From assembly GCA_013822245.1 (NCBI GenBank), contig PNKE01000047.1, positions 1-64,000 on the forward strand: a DNA stretch of 64,000 bases, in the 5' to 3' direction. Shown here one piece after another: positions 18,603 to 26,984 of this stretch. A program made the translations under genes and the position numbers. This stretch comes from Candidatus Solibacter sp. Lineage in GTDB: Bacteria > Acidobacteriota > Terriglobia > Bryobacterales > Bryobacteraceae. Each line of letters opens with the position of its first letter. Within the stretch, counting starts at the first letter, position 1. Below the pieces are notes generated by a model, which worked only from the letters and a program-made list of their open reading frames with translations, did no database searches and had not been told where the DNA came from.

Positions 18603-20165
18603 ATGCAATCATCCAGGTGGCTTCTCCTGGCGGCATTGATGTTGGACGTGTCCGCCGAGACTCCAATCAGACTGAAATCCGGTCCGGTTCCCGGCAACCT
18701 CATGCAGCCCGGAGCCGTGCGGCTGCGCTCGGCGGCGGACTCACCGGAGAGGACGCATTTGCTGGTGCGCTTCGACGGCGAATTGAACGAGGAACTGCGC
18801 GAGAAGTGCGAGCGGCAGGGTGTGCGCATCGTGGCCTTCGTGCCCGACGACGCGTATCTGATCTCGACGCCGTCGGTGGGCGCGCTGGAAGGGCTTGGGG
18901 TCATGTATGCGGGGATGCTGGAAGCGGGCCACAAAATGGGTCCGGGCATTGTGATGGACGACCCGTCGCGGGATGAGAGCGTCATCGTGGAGTTGCATTA
19001 CGACGTGGAGCCGGAGCGCGGCCGGCAGGTGGCGGCGCGGTTCGGATTGAAGGTAATTGAGAATCCGGACCTGTTGAGCCATCAGATGATGGTGAGCGGG
19101 CCGCTGTCGGCGGTGTATGCGCTGGCCGGGACCGATCCGGTGGCATCGGTGTATAAGGCATCCGAAAAGCTTGTTCGTGGGGAACCTGTCACGGCGTGCG
19201 CCGGCGCAAGAGCCGGCGCGCTGCCCGTGGCGGCAAGCCTGATCAGGAGCTTTGGCGAGGGTTGGGACGGGGCGGGGCGCAATCCGGTGGAGATCGGGTA
19301 TTGGATGGGGGCGATGGTGCGTTCGCTGCCGGAGACGCAGGCACGCTCGGAAGTGATTAGGGCGATGCAGAAGTGGTCGGCGGCGGCGGCGATTACGTTT
19401 CGGGGTCTGGCATGGGCGAATCAGAAGAAGTCGATCGACGTCTTCTTTGCGGTGGGCGATCATGGCGACGGGTTCAAGTTTGACGGTCCGGGCAGGGTGC
19501 TGGCTCATGCGTTTTATCCGCCTCCGAACGCCGAGACCATTGCCGGGGATCTGCATCTGGATGCCGACGAACCGTGGAAGATCGGCGCCGACATTGATGT
19601 GTTTTCCGTTGTGCTGCATGAACTCGGGCATTCGCTGGGACTCGGACACAGCGACGATCCGAACGACGTGATGTACGCTTTCTACCACCGCCACACGGAC
19701 CTGAAGCAGGGCGACATCGCGGCGCTGCGGACGATCTACGCGGACCCGCCGGCCAAGGCGCCCGGCGCGCCGGTGGAGCCGACTGAACCGGATACGCCGC
19801 CGGCGCCCGAAGCGCCCGCGGAGCCGAAGGAACCCACCACTCCGGTGGCGCCGGAGCCGGAGCCGCCGACGGGCCCTGCGCCGGCGGACACGACGCCACC
19901 GACGTTGCAGATCACCTCGCCGGCGCGGACATCGTTACAGAGTTCGGCGTCATCGATTGTCATTACGGGCAGCGCCACAGACAACACGGCGGTGACGTCG
20001 GTCACATGGTCGACGTCGATGGGGGCCAGCGGAGTGGCCGAGGGTCTGGCGCCGTTCAAGACGCAGGCGATCCCGCTGGTGAAGGGGACCAACCAGATTG
20101 TGTTACGGGCCTTTGACGCCGCGGGCAACTCCTCGTGGCGTTCGATCTCGGTCACGCGGCGTTGA
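18603..20165 (+). CDS. Secreted matrixin-type zinc metalloprotease with Ig-like C-terminus
   Basis: Exported protease of 520 residues. A signal peptide (MQSSRWLLLAALMLDVSA) is followed by a long propeptide-like region (LLVRFDGELNEELREKCERQG) similar to inhibitory prodomains. A metzincin domain follows, with zinc motif HELGHSLGLGH at 339-349 and a Met-turn VMY soon after. A Pro/Glu/Ala-rich linker (about 380-430) leads to a C-terminal bacterial Ig-like domain beginning TTPPTLQITSP. The architecture fits peptidase family M10A. No dedicated inhibitor or secretion system lies beside it. Confidence 0.9.
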   Translation: MQSSRWLLLAALMLDVSAETPIRLKSGPVPGNLMQPGAVRLRSAADSPERTHLLVRFDGELNEELREKCERQGVRIVAFVPDDAYLISTPSVGALEGLGVMYAGMLEAGHKMGPGIVMDDPSRDESVIVELHYDVEPERGRQVAARFGLKVIENPDLLSHQMMVSGPLSAVYALAGTDPVASVYKASEKLVRGEPVTACAGARAGALPVAASLIRSFGEGWDGAGRNPVEIGYWMGAMVRSLPETQARSEVIRAMQKWSAAAAITFRGLAWANQKKSIDVFFAVGDHGDGFKFDGPGRVLAHAFYPPPNAETIAGDLHLDADEPWKIGADIDVFSVVLHELGHSLGLGHSDDPNDVMYAFYHRHTDLKQGDIAALRTIYADPPAKAPGAPVEPTEPDTPPAPEAPAEPKEPTTPVAPEPEPPTGPAPADTTPPTLQITSPARTSLQSSASSIVITGSATDNTAVTSVTWSTSMGASGVAEGLAPFKTQAIPLVKGTNQIVLRAFDAAGNSSWRSISVTRR

Positions 20166-20176
20166 CGCCCATCGGC

Positions 20177-20182
20177 TAAAAT
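20177..20182 (+). promoter_or_regulatory. -10 element of DUF1648 gene
   Basis: TAAAAT ends 6 nt before the GTG start of the DUF1648 gene, and there is no Shine-Dalgarno sequence between. This predicts a leaderless or near-leaderless transcript. Confidence 0.5.
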
Positions 20183-20188
20183 CGATGC

Positions 20189-20638
20189 GTGTCCATCGAC
20201 ATAGAAATCCTGGAAGCGCTGCGCTGGCCGCTTGAGGCCGTCGGGCTGCTCGGGCTGATTGGACTCGTGCTGCTGGCGGCGATGAACTACGCCCGCCTGC
20301 CCGGGACGGTCCCCCATCATTTCGGCATCACGGGCCGTCCGGACCGTCACGGGGGGCGATGGATCCTGCTGTTGATGTGCGCGATCGCGCTGGCGATGTA
20401 CGCCGGCATGAGCGCCGGAGGAGACACCTTCGGCCTGCTCACCGGACAGGCGGCGGCGAAGCCGGGCGAGGCGTTGATGCTCGCGTGGACGAAGGGTGTG
20501 CTGATGCTGACCCTGTGCCACTGCGTCAGGTCGATGATCCGGGTGGCGCGCGGCGAGGCCGGGCGAATGAACGTGGCGGTGCTCTGGGGACTGATCGCGT
20601 TGACGCTGGTTCCGGTGGTGGCCGGGGTGGCGAGATAA
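20189..20638 (+). CDS. DUF1648 domain membrane protein
   Basis: A 149-residue protein with about four hydrophobic helices. The central LPGTVPHHFGITGRPDRHG is the hallmark of the DUF1648 domain found in SdpI-like and other small membrane proteins. The domain's biochemical role is unsettled; some relatives give immunity to toxic peptides. The start is GTG 20189 with a TAAAAT just upstream. It is convergent with purA, the two ends being 4 bp apart. Confidence 0.82.
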   Translation: MSIDIEILEALRWPLEAVGLLGLIGLVLLAAMNYARLPGTVPHHFGITGRPDRHGGRWILLLMCAIALAMYAGMSAGGDTFGLLTGQAAAKPGEALMLAWTKGVLMLTLCHCVRSMIRVARGEAGRMNVAVLWGLIALTLVPVVAGVAR

Positions 20639-20642
20639 GCTA

Positions 20643-21947
<1,305 letters not shown>

Positions 21948-22028
21948 GATTGAACTGCCCAAACACTTTAGTTTATCCCACCACTGATGCCGAAAGCCCG
22001 CCGCTTGCGCATGGTACGCTCATCGTTG

Positions 22029-22490
22029 ATGCAAGTCTGCGATGTCTTTGCCGGCATGGGCGAACAGGCCTTCGCCGAACTCCTGAAGCGGATCTCGATC
22101 AGCCGCCTGCGGACCTACCAGATCTATGAGCACGTCAAACTGCGCACGCGCCTGACGAAACTCAATACGGAGAGCCTGCGTAAGGCCGCGCCGAAGCTTT
22201 GGCCGCGCATCGCCGGGCAGGACTCGGACCTGGCGGCCGATCTGGCGCAGGCGATTCTGGTGTCGCATCTGGACATGATCATCGCGGCGCTGGATGCGCT
22301 CGGGATCGAGCATCAGGACGGGTTCTTCTCCAAGGACGCCGACCTTTCGGCGCAGCTTTCCGGCGACTGGCAGCAGGCCGCCTACGACGCTCTGAAGGCG
22401 AAGTTTCCGTCCGTTGTGCTGGCGTTTTACCTGAACCACCTGGGCGTGGAATCGGGCCGCGCGACCGAACTGTTCAGGCCCGCCGAGTAG
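22029..22490 (+). CDS. Conserved-looking hypothetical protein
   Basis: A 153-residue soluble protein I do not recognise. It is mostly helical and opens MQVCDVFAGMGEQAFAELL. The N-terminal half is rich in Arg/Lys (RISISRLRTYQIYEHVKLRTRL), which might bind nucleic acid. The second half is acidic to neutral (LDALGIEHQDGFFSKDADL). I chose ATG 22029 because TACGCT, a -10-like hexamer, ends 8 nt before it. An ATG at 21987 would add 14 basic residues. It is divergent from purA. Confidence 0.6.
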   Translation: MQVCDVFAGMGEQAFAELLKRISISRLRTYQIYEHVKLRTRLTKLNTESLRKAAPKLWPRIAGQDSDLAADLAQAILVSHLDMIIAALDALGIEHQDGFFSKDADLSAQLSGDWQQAAYDALKAKFPSVVLAFYLNHLGVESGRATELFRPAE

Positions 22491-22521
22491 CGCTTGGGCG
22501 GGCCGGACCGCGCGCCCGGGT

Positions 22522-24171
22522 TCACCGTAGATCCAGGACGGCGTAGCGGGAGTTGGCAAATACCGCCGGAACGCCGCGCGGGGCCTTTGCGGGCGTGACG
22601 ACGAGATAGTCGATGCCGAGCGAGCGGTAGGTTTCCAGCGGCCGGAGCGGGAGTTTGCACTCATTCACCGCCGACCAGCGCTGCCACCACTCATGCGCGA
22701 ACTGGCGCAGCAGGTTCACCTGCCCGCCGCTTTTCCAGTCGACGTAGAGGGCGCGCCTGGCGCCGGCGCGGAAGATGCCGGGCGCGAGGCCGCGCCGCGC
22801 GTCGGCAAAGAGGAAGACGGCGTCGTTGGGCGTTGATTGAGCGGCCCAGTGCATGAGTTGATCAAGCTCCGGGTTGGCGTGGAGATCGGGGTAGTTGCGG
22901 GTCTCGCCGAGGGTGGGGATGGCGAGCAAGAGCACGGCCACGGCAAGGCAGACGGCGAGCCCATGGCGGCGCTGAGCCAATGCGGCCGAAGCGGCCAGCA
23001 CGGCGGCCAGCACGAGGGCCAGCAGCAGGCGTTTCATGGCCTGCGGCGAAGTGTAGAAATCGGTCACCAGTTGAAGGACCAGCCCGTTGAGTGGAATGGC
23101 AACGACGATGAACATCCAGCCGGTGGCTTCGAGCCATTTGCGTTCGCCGGCCGCGCGCCAGCCGGCGATGGCGCACAGGATGACAGCGAATGCGGTGATG
23201 AACAGCACGGCGCGGGCGGGTTGGTACTGGGGGATGAGGATCCACTTCAACTCATCGAGCAGCAGCCAGGTGAGCGGGACCATGAGGAAACCGAACACCG
23301 GCAGCGAGATGGAAAACCACTTCACCTTGGCCGAGAGCGTGTTCTTCAAACGGAGCCAGGCGCCCGCGACGATGCCCAACAGCAAGGGGTATTGCCAGAA
23401 CCATGCCGGCGGCCAGAGTCCGATCCAGCAGTAGGGGCCGCGGAGTTTCTGCAGCCGTTCCAGTTCCGGGTCGATGCGGCCGAACAGGGGCTGGGTTTCG
23501 GTGAGGCCCGTCTGCAGCATGGCGAAAATGAGCAGAACGACGGCGGCGACCAAGGCCCAGACCAGCAGCCGCAGCCGCTCGAAAGCGTCGCGTCGGACCA
23601 GCCACCACAGCAGGGCGCAGGCCCAGAACGGCGCGGTGGTGGGCGCGTGATAGAGCGTGGCAAATGCGGCGAACAACTCGGCCAGGTTCCAATGCTCTTT
23701 CGCTCCGAAGCCAATGGCGGCCATCAGCAGCATGAAGGCGAATCCCCGCGGCACGGGCTCATATTCGAACGTGAGGACCGTGGGGCCGTTGACCACCGCG
23801 CCCAACCCGAACATGGCCGAGACAAACAACGCCCCGGCCGTGCCGATGCCGCAGGAATGGGCGACAAGGAAGACGCCAAGCAGGCCGAAGAAGCGGAAGA
23901 TAATCTGCTGGCCGGCAAGGATGTCGCGGTACTCGAAGCCGGTGAGCGCGTGGATGGAGCGGGCGATTTCGTCGTAGATTGTCCAGGTAACGTGCGGGCG
24001 GATGGCGACCGGATCGTTGGCCAGAAGGGACGGGTCGTCGAGGTGTTCGAAGATCGGGATGTAGATCTGCGAATCCGACTGCAGCCAGGTGTGGCCGGGA
24101 AAGTAGAAAAAGCCTATCAGGGTGAGCGCCGCCAATGCGGCGAGGACCAATGCTCGTTCGGTGTACTTCAC
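22522..24171 (-). CDS. Polytopic membrane protein, 549 aa
   Basis: An integral membrane protein with about 11-12 predicted helices and a soluble C-terminal domain (about residues 430-549, containing LFADARRGLAPG and YLVVTPAK). The layout of many helices plus a periplasmic domain resembles GT-C-like or DUF-type membrane proteins that handle lipid-linked sugars. I see no DxD-like motif that would settle it. Its start overlaps the end of the TPR gene by 4 bp (ATGA type), so the two are coupled. Function unknown. Confidence 0.75.
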   Translation of the reverse strand: MKYTERALVLAALAALTLIGFFYFPGHTWLQSDSQIYIPIFEHLDDPSLLANDPVAIRPHVTWTIYDEIARSIHALTGFEYRDILAGQQIIFRFFGLLGVFLVAHSCGIGTAGALFVSAMFGLGAVVNGPTVLTFEYEPVPRGFAFMLLMAAIGFGAKEHWNLAELFAAFATLYHAPTTAPFWACALLWWLVRRDAFERLRLLVWALVAAVVLLIFAMLQTGLTETQPLFGRIDPELERLQKLRGPYCWIGLWPPAWFWQYPLLLGIVAGAWLRLKNTLSAKVKWFSISLPVFGFLMVPLTWLLLDELKWILIPQYQPARAVLFITAFAVILCAIAGWRAAGERKWLEATGWMFIVVAIPLNGLVLQLVTDFYTSPQAMKRLLLALVLAAVLAASAALAQRRHGLAVCLAVAVLLLAIPTLGETRNYPDLHANPELDQLMHWAAQSTPNDAVFLFADARRGLAPGIFRAGARRALYVDWKSGGQVNLLRQFAHEWWQRWSAVNECKLPLRPLETYRSLGIDYLVVTPAKAPRGVPAVFANSRYAVLDLR

Positions 24172-24863
24172 TTCTCCGGCGTCTTCTCCAATTGTTGCCT
24201 AGCCCACACGCGGCGCGGGTTCAGCTTCACGGCCGTTTCCAGCGCCTTGCGGGCCTCGGCGTGACGGTTCAGTTTGCGGAGCGCGACACCGAGCCAGAGG
24301 TGCGCCTCGGCGTTGCGGGCGTCCAGCGCGATGGCCTTCTTGAAATCATCGACGGCCTTGGCGGCGCCGCCGCCGAAGCTGTCGGGCAGATAGTAGTTGC
24401 CGACGCCGCGGCTGAGCCAGGCCAGCGGGGATTTTGGATCGAGTTCGATGGCCTTCGACACTTCGTCCAGCGCACACTGGCCGTAGCGCAGGCCCAGGAG
24501 GACGTTGGCCGGGATGATCTGGCCGCAAAGGGTGCCGAGGATGCGGTGGTATTCGGCGCTGTTGCCGTTGATGGCGACGGCTCGGCGAGCCAGCGCGATG
24601 CCCTCCTCGGCGGCCGATCCGGCTGCGCGTTTGTCGCGCAACTCCATCGCCACTTCGCTGCGAATCGACTGCGCGAGAGCGGCCCGGTATTGAGCGTCGG
24701 CCGATGTAGTCTTCGCATCGGCGGCCTTCCTCGCTTCGGCGGCGATGGCATCAAGAGCCACGCGGTCCTGGGTGTCGCGGGCCTTCAGCCAGGCCTCGGG
24801 CGGAGCGGCGGCGCTGGCCGTGAGTGCGGCAAGCAGGGCAAGCGGAAGTAATTTCGGCATCAT
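24168..24863 (-). CDS. Exported tetratricopeptide repeat protein
   Basis: A 231-residue protein with a signal peptide (MMPKLLPLALLAALTASAAA). Helical TPR-like repeats follow; the clearest are ARRAVAINGNSAEYHRILGT, VSKAIELDPKSPLAWLSRG, FKKAIALDARNAEAHLWLG and ALETAVKLNP. The repeats suggest a periplasmic scaffold. It overlaps the downstream polytopic membrane gene by 4 bp, which points to a joint envelope role. It lies 12 nt after the MFS gene. Confidence 0.8.
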   Translation of the reverse strand: MMPKLLPLALLAALTASAAAPPEAWLKARDTQDRVALDAIAAEARKAADAKTTSADAQYRAALAQSIRSEVAMELRDKRAAGSAAEEGIALARRAVAINGNSAEYHRILGTLCGQIIPANVLLGLRYGQCALDEVSKAIELDPKSPLAWLSRGVGNYYLPDSFGGGAAKAVDDFKKAIALDARNAEAHLWLGVALRKLNRHAEARKALETAVKLNPRRVWARQQLEKTPEK

Positions 24864-24875
24864 CGTGATCCCCGT

Positions 24876-26081
24876 CTATTCGGCCTGCAACCGGCGGTTA
24901 TAGGCCGCCAGCGCCAGACCGATACATACCAGAATTAGCCCCTCGCCGGCGACGACGGGCCGGGCGGCATAGTCCTGAATCAGTTTGCCGGTGATCAGGC
25001 TGCCGATCGGCATGCCGCCGCGGAAGGCGATGTTGTAAATACTCATGACGCGCCCGCGCATCTCGTCGGTTGCGGCGAATTGAATCAAGGAACTCATCAT
25101 GGCGAAGCACGAGATCAACGCCATGCCGCCGAAAAACAGGAAGACGAGGCCCATCCCCATCGACGGCGCCAGGGCGAAGCCCGTCATGCAGGCGCCCAGG
25201 GCGGCGAGACTGAACATGGCCTCGCGCCAGAGCCGGACCGTCCTGCCGCGAAACGCCACCAGCAGCGCGCCGCAGATGGCGCCGGCGGCTTCGGTGGTCA
25301 ACAGCAGCGTGTAGGTGGCTTCGTTGCCGCCATAGACGTCCTTGGCGAAGACGGGCAGGAAGGTGACGATCGAGATGCCCAGCGAGGTGGAGGCGAACGA
25401 CACGGCGATCAGCATCTTCACGCCGGCCTGTTTGCTGATAAAGCGCAGGCCCTGCTTCATGCTCTCGCCAACGCTCTCCTTGGTCGGAGAAGGAACGAAT
25501 CCGGCTTTGATCATCAGCAGCGAAGCGATGACGGCGAGATAGCTGAGTCCGTTGAGTCCGAAACACCAGGACGCGCCCAGCTTGGCCAGAGCCAGTCCGC
25601 CCAGAGCCGGGCCGACCACGCGCGCCAGGTTGAACTGGATGGAGTTCATCGCGATGGCGTTCGGCAGATGCTCGCGGGCAACCAGCGACGGCAGCAGCGA
25701 TTGATACGCCGGCGCGCCGAAGGCCTGAGCCGTGCCGATGACAAACGACAGCGTCAGAATGTGCCAGACCTCGACCGTGCCCAGCGCGAACATCCAGGCC
25801 AGCGTGAAGGCGCAGGTCATCTGAACCAGTTGTGAATAGATGAGCAGGCGGCGGCGGTCAAAGCGGTCGGCGGCGACGCCTGCAACCAGCGCCAGCAGGA
25901 AGATGGGGATCTCGCCAAGAAAGCTGTCCAGCCCCAGCATGAAGGCCGAGCCGGACAGTTGCAGCACCAGCCAGCTTTGGGCCAGTTTCTGCATCCACGT
26001 GCCGATGCTCGACGTGCAGGCGCCGGCCCACATCAGGCGGAAGTCGCGCGATTCGAATGCTGTGAAGACGCGCCGGAGCAA
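24876..26081 (-). CDS. MFS transporter, EntS/MFS_3-like
   Basis: A 401-residue major facilitator with about 12 hydrophobic helices. The first loop SSIGTWMQKLAQSWLV and the A-loop ADRFDRRRLL match the MFS_3 (EntS-like) exporters. A second basic loop (FRGRTVRLW) and RGRVMSIYN are also present. These carriers usually export siderophores, drugs or other small molecules; the cargo here is unknown. The start is TTG 26081 with AGAGGA upstream. The VOC gene lies 12 nt upstream on the same strand. Confidence 0.88.
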   Translation of the reverse strand: MLRRVFTAFESRDFRLMWAGACTSSIGTWMQKLAQSWLVLQLSGSAFMLGLDSFLGEIPIFLLALVAGVAADRFDRRRLLIYSQLVQMTCAFTLAWMFALGTVEVWHILTLSFVIGTAQAFGAPAYQSLLPSLVAREHLPNAIAMNSIQFNLARVVGPALGGLALAKLGASWCFGLNGLSYLAVIASLLMIKAGFVPSPTKESVGESMKQGLRFISKQAGVKMLIAVSFASTSLGISIVTFLPVFAKDVYGGNEATYTLLLTTEAAGAICGALLVAFRGRTVRLWREAMFSLAALGACMTGFALAPSMGMGLVFLFFGGMALISCFAMMSSLIQFAATDEMRGRVMSIYNIAFRGGMPIGSLITGKLIQDYAARPVVAGEGLILVCIGLALAAYNRRLQAE

Positions 26082-26093
26082 TCGGATCCTCTT

Positions 26094-26471
26094 CTATGGA
26101 AGCGGCTGCTGGCGGGCGATCAGATGGAGAAGATTGCCTTCGGGATCGGCGAAAAATGCCAGCCGGTTGCCCTTCACCTCGAACGGTTCGCCCACCATGT
26201 TGACGCCGTTGGCGATCAGGTCCTGGTGCGCCAGGTCGAAGTCCGGGACCATCACGGCCAGATGGCGCAGGCCGGGCGTCTTCATGGCCGTCTCAGGCGC
26301 GTCGCCCACTGAAGGGATGATTTCGAGCATGGCGCCGTTCGGGGCTTTGACGAAATAGTTGCCGTCATATTCGTAGTTGATGTGGAAACCCAGGATGTCC
26401 ACATACCATTGCGCCAGATCCTTCGGCGCGCGCGAGGCGATGGCGGTGTGTTCCAGACCGGTGAACAGCAT
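26094..26471 (-). CDS. VOC (glyoxalase/bleomycin-resistance fold) protein
   Basis: A single 125-residue vicinal-oxygen-chelate domain. The paired beta-alpha-beta modules are seen as GLEHTAIASRAPKDLAQWY and GLRHLAVMVPDF, each with a candidate His metal ligand, followed by a Glu in NGAMLEII. The C-terminal FFADPEGNLLHLI is typical. Possible roles include glyoxalase, dioxygenase or antibiotic-binding protein. It lies upstream of an MFS exporter on the same strand, so a resistance or detoxification pairing is possible. TAGTCT sits 6 nt before its ATG. Confidence 0.85.
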   Translation of the reverse strand: MLFTGLEHTAIASRAPKDLAQWYVDILGFHINYEYDGNYFVKAPNGAMLEIIPSVGDAPETAMKTPGLRHLAVMVPDFDLAHQDLIANGVNMVGEPFEVKGNRLAFFADPEGNLLHLIARQQPLP

Positions 26472-26544
26472 AAGTTCAGACTAGCAGGACTCGGTAGTGC
26501 GGATGGCGCGAAACCGGATTTGCAGAAAAATTCGCGCTGGGGGA

Positions 26545-26573
26545 TTGACACGGACGCGCGTTAGAGTTACATT
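26545..26573 (+). promoter_or_regulatory. Promoter of blaI-M56 operon
   Basis: Consensus TTGACA (26545-26550) and TACATT (26568-26573) are exactly 17 bp apart. The GTG start of blaI follows 7 nt after the -10, so the transcript is probably leaderless. TAC and GTA arms (TACATTTCGTA) form a small dyad over the -10 resembling the TACA..TGTA half-sites of BlaI operators; autoregulation is inferred. Confidence 0.75.
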
Positions 26574-26580
26574 TCGTAGC

Positions 26581-26979
26581 GTGACGACCCGTAACAAACC
26601 GACCGAACCCTCCCGCGACCCCAGCAACCTGGAAAAGCTGGTGCTCGATTTCCTCTGGGCCAACGGCCGATCGACGGCCGAGGCCGTGCGCGAAGGACTC
26701 CCCGCCGATAAGCCGCTGGCCGAATCCACCGTGCGCACGCTGCTCCGGCGATTGGAGGAGAAGGGCCACATCTCGCATGTCGAAGTGGGCCGGGCCTATG
26801 TCTACACGGCCGTGGAGAAACCGCGCAACGCCGCGGTGCGCGCGCTGCGCCAGATTGTCGACCGCTTCTGCGGCGGATCGGTTGAGGAACTGGTCACCGG
26901 CATGGTGGAGCAGGAAGTGATCGACCCGGCGGAGTTGAAGGAACTGGCCCGCAAGTTGGAGCGTCTGAACCGGAGGTAG
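26581..26979 (+). CDS. BlaI/MecI family transcriptional repressor
   Basis: A 132-residue winged-helix repressor. The N-terminal DNA-binding part has LEKLVLDFLWANGRSTAEAV and STVRTLLRRLEEKGHISH, matching BlaI family wing and recognition helices. The C-terminal helix (VEELVTGMVEQEVI) forms the dimer and carries the site normally cleaved on induction. I placed the start at GTG 26581 rather than an earlier ATG at 26497, because the TTGACA/TACATT promoter lies between them. It is co-transcribed with the M56/TonB gene 5 nt downstream, the standard BlaI-BlaR1 arrangement. Confidence 0.92.
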   Translation: MTTRNKPTEPSRDPSNLEKLVLDFLWANGRSTAEAVREGLPADKPLAESTVRTLLRRLEEKGHISHVEVGRAYVYTAVEKPRNAAVRALRQIVDRFCGGSVEELVTGMVEQEVIDPAELKELARKLERLNRR

Positions 26980-26984
26980 CCGCC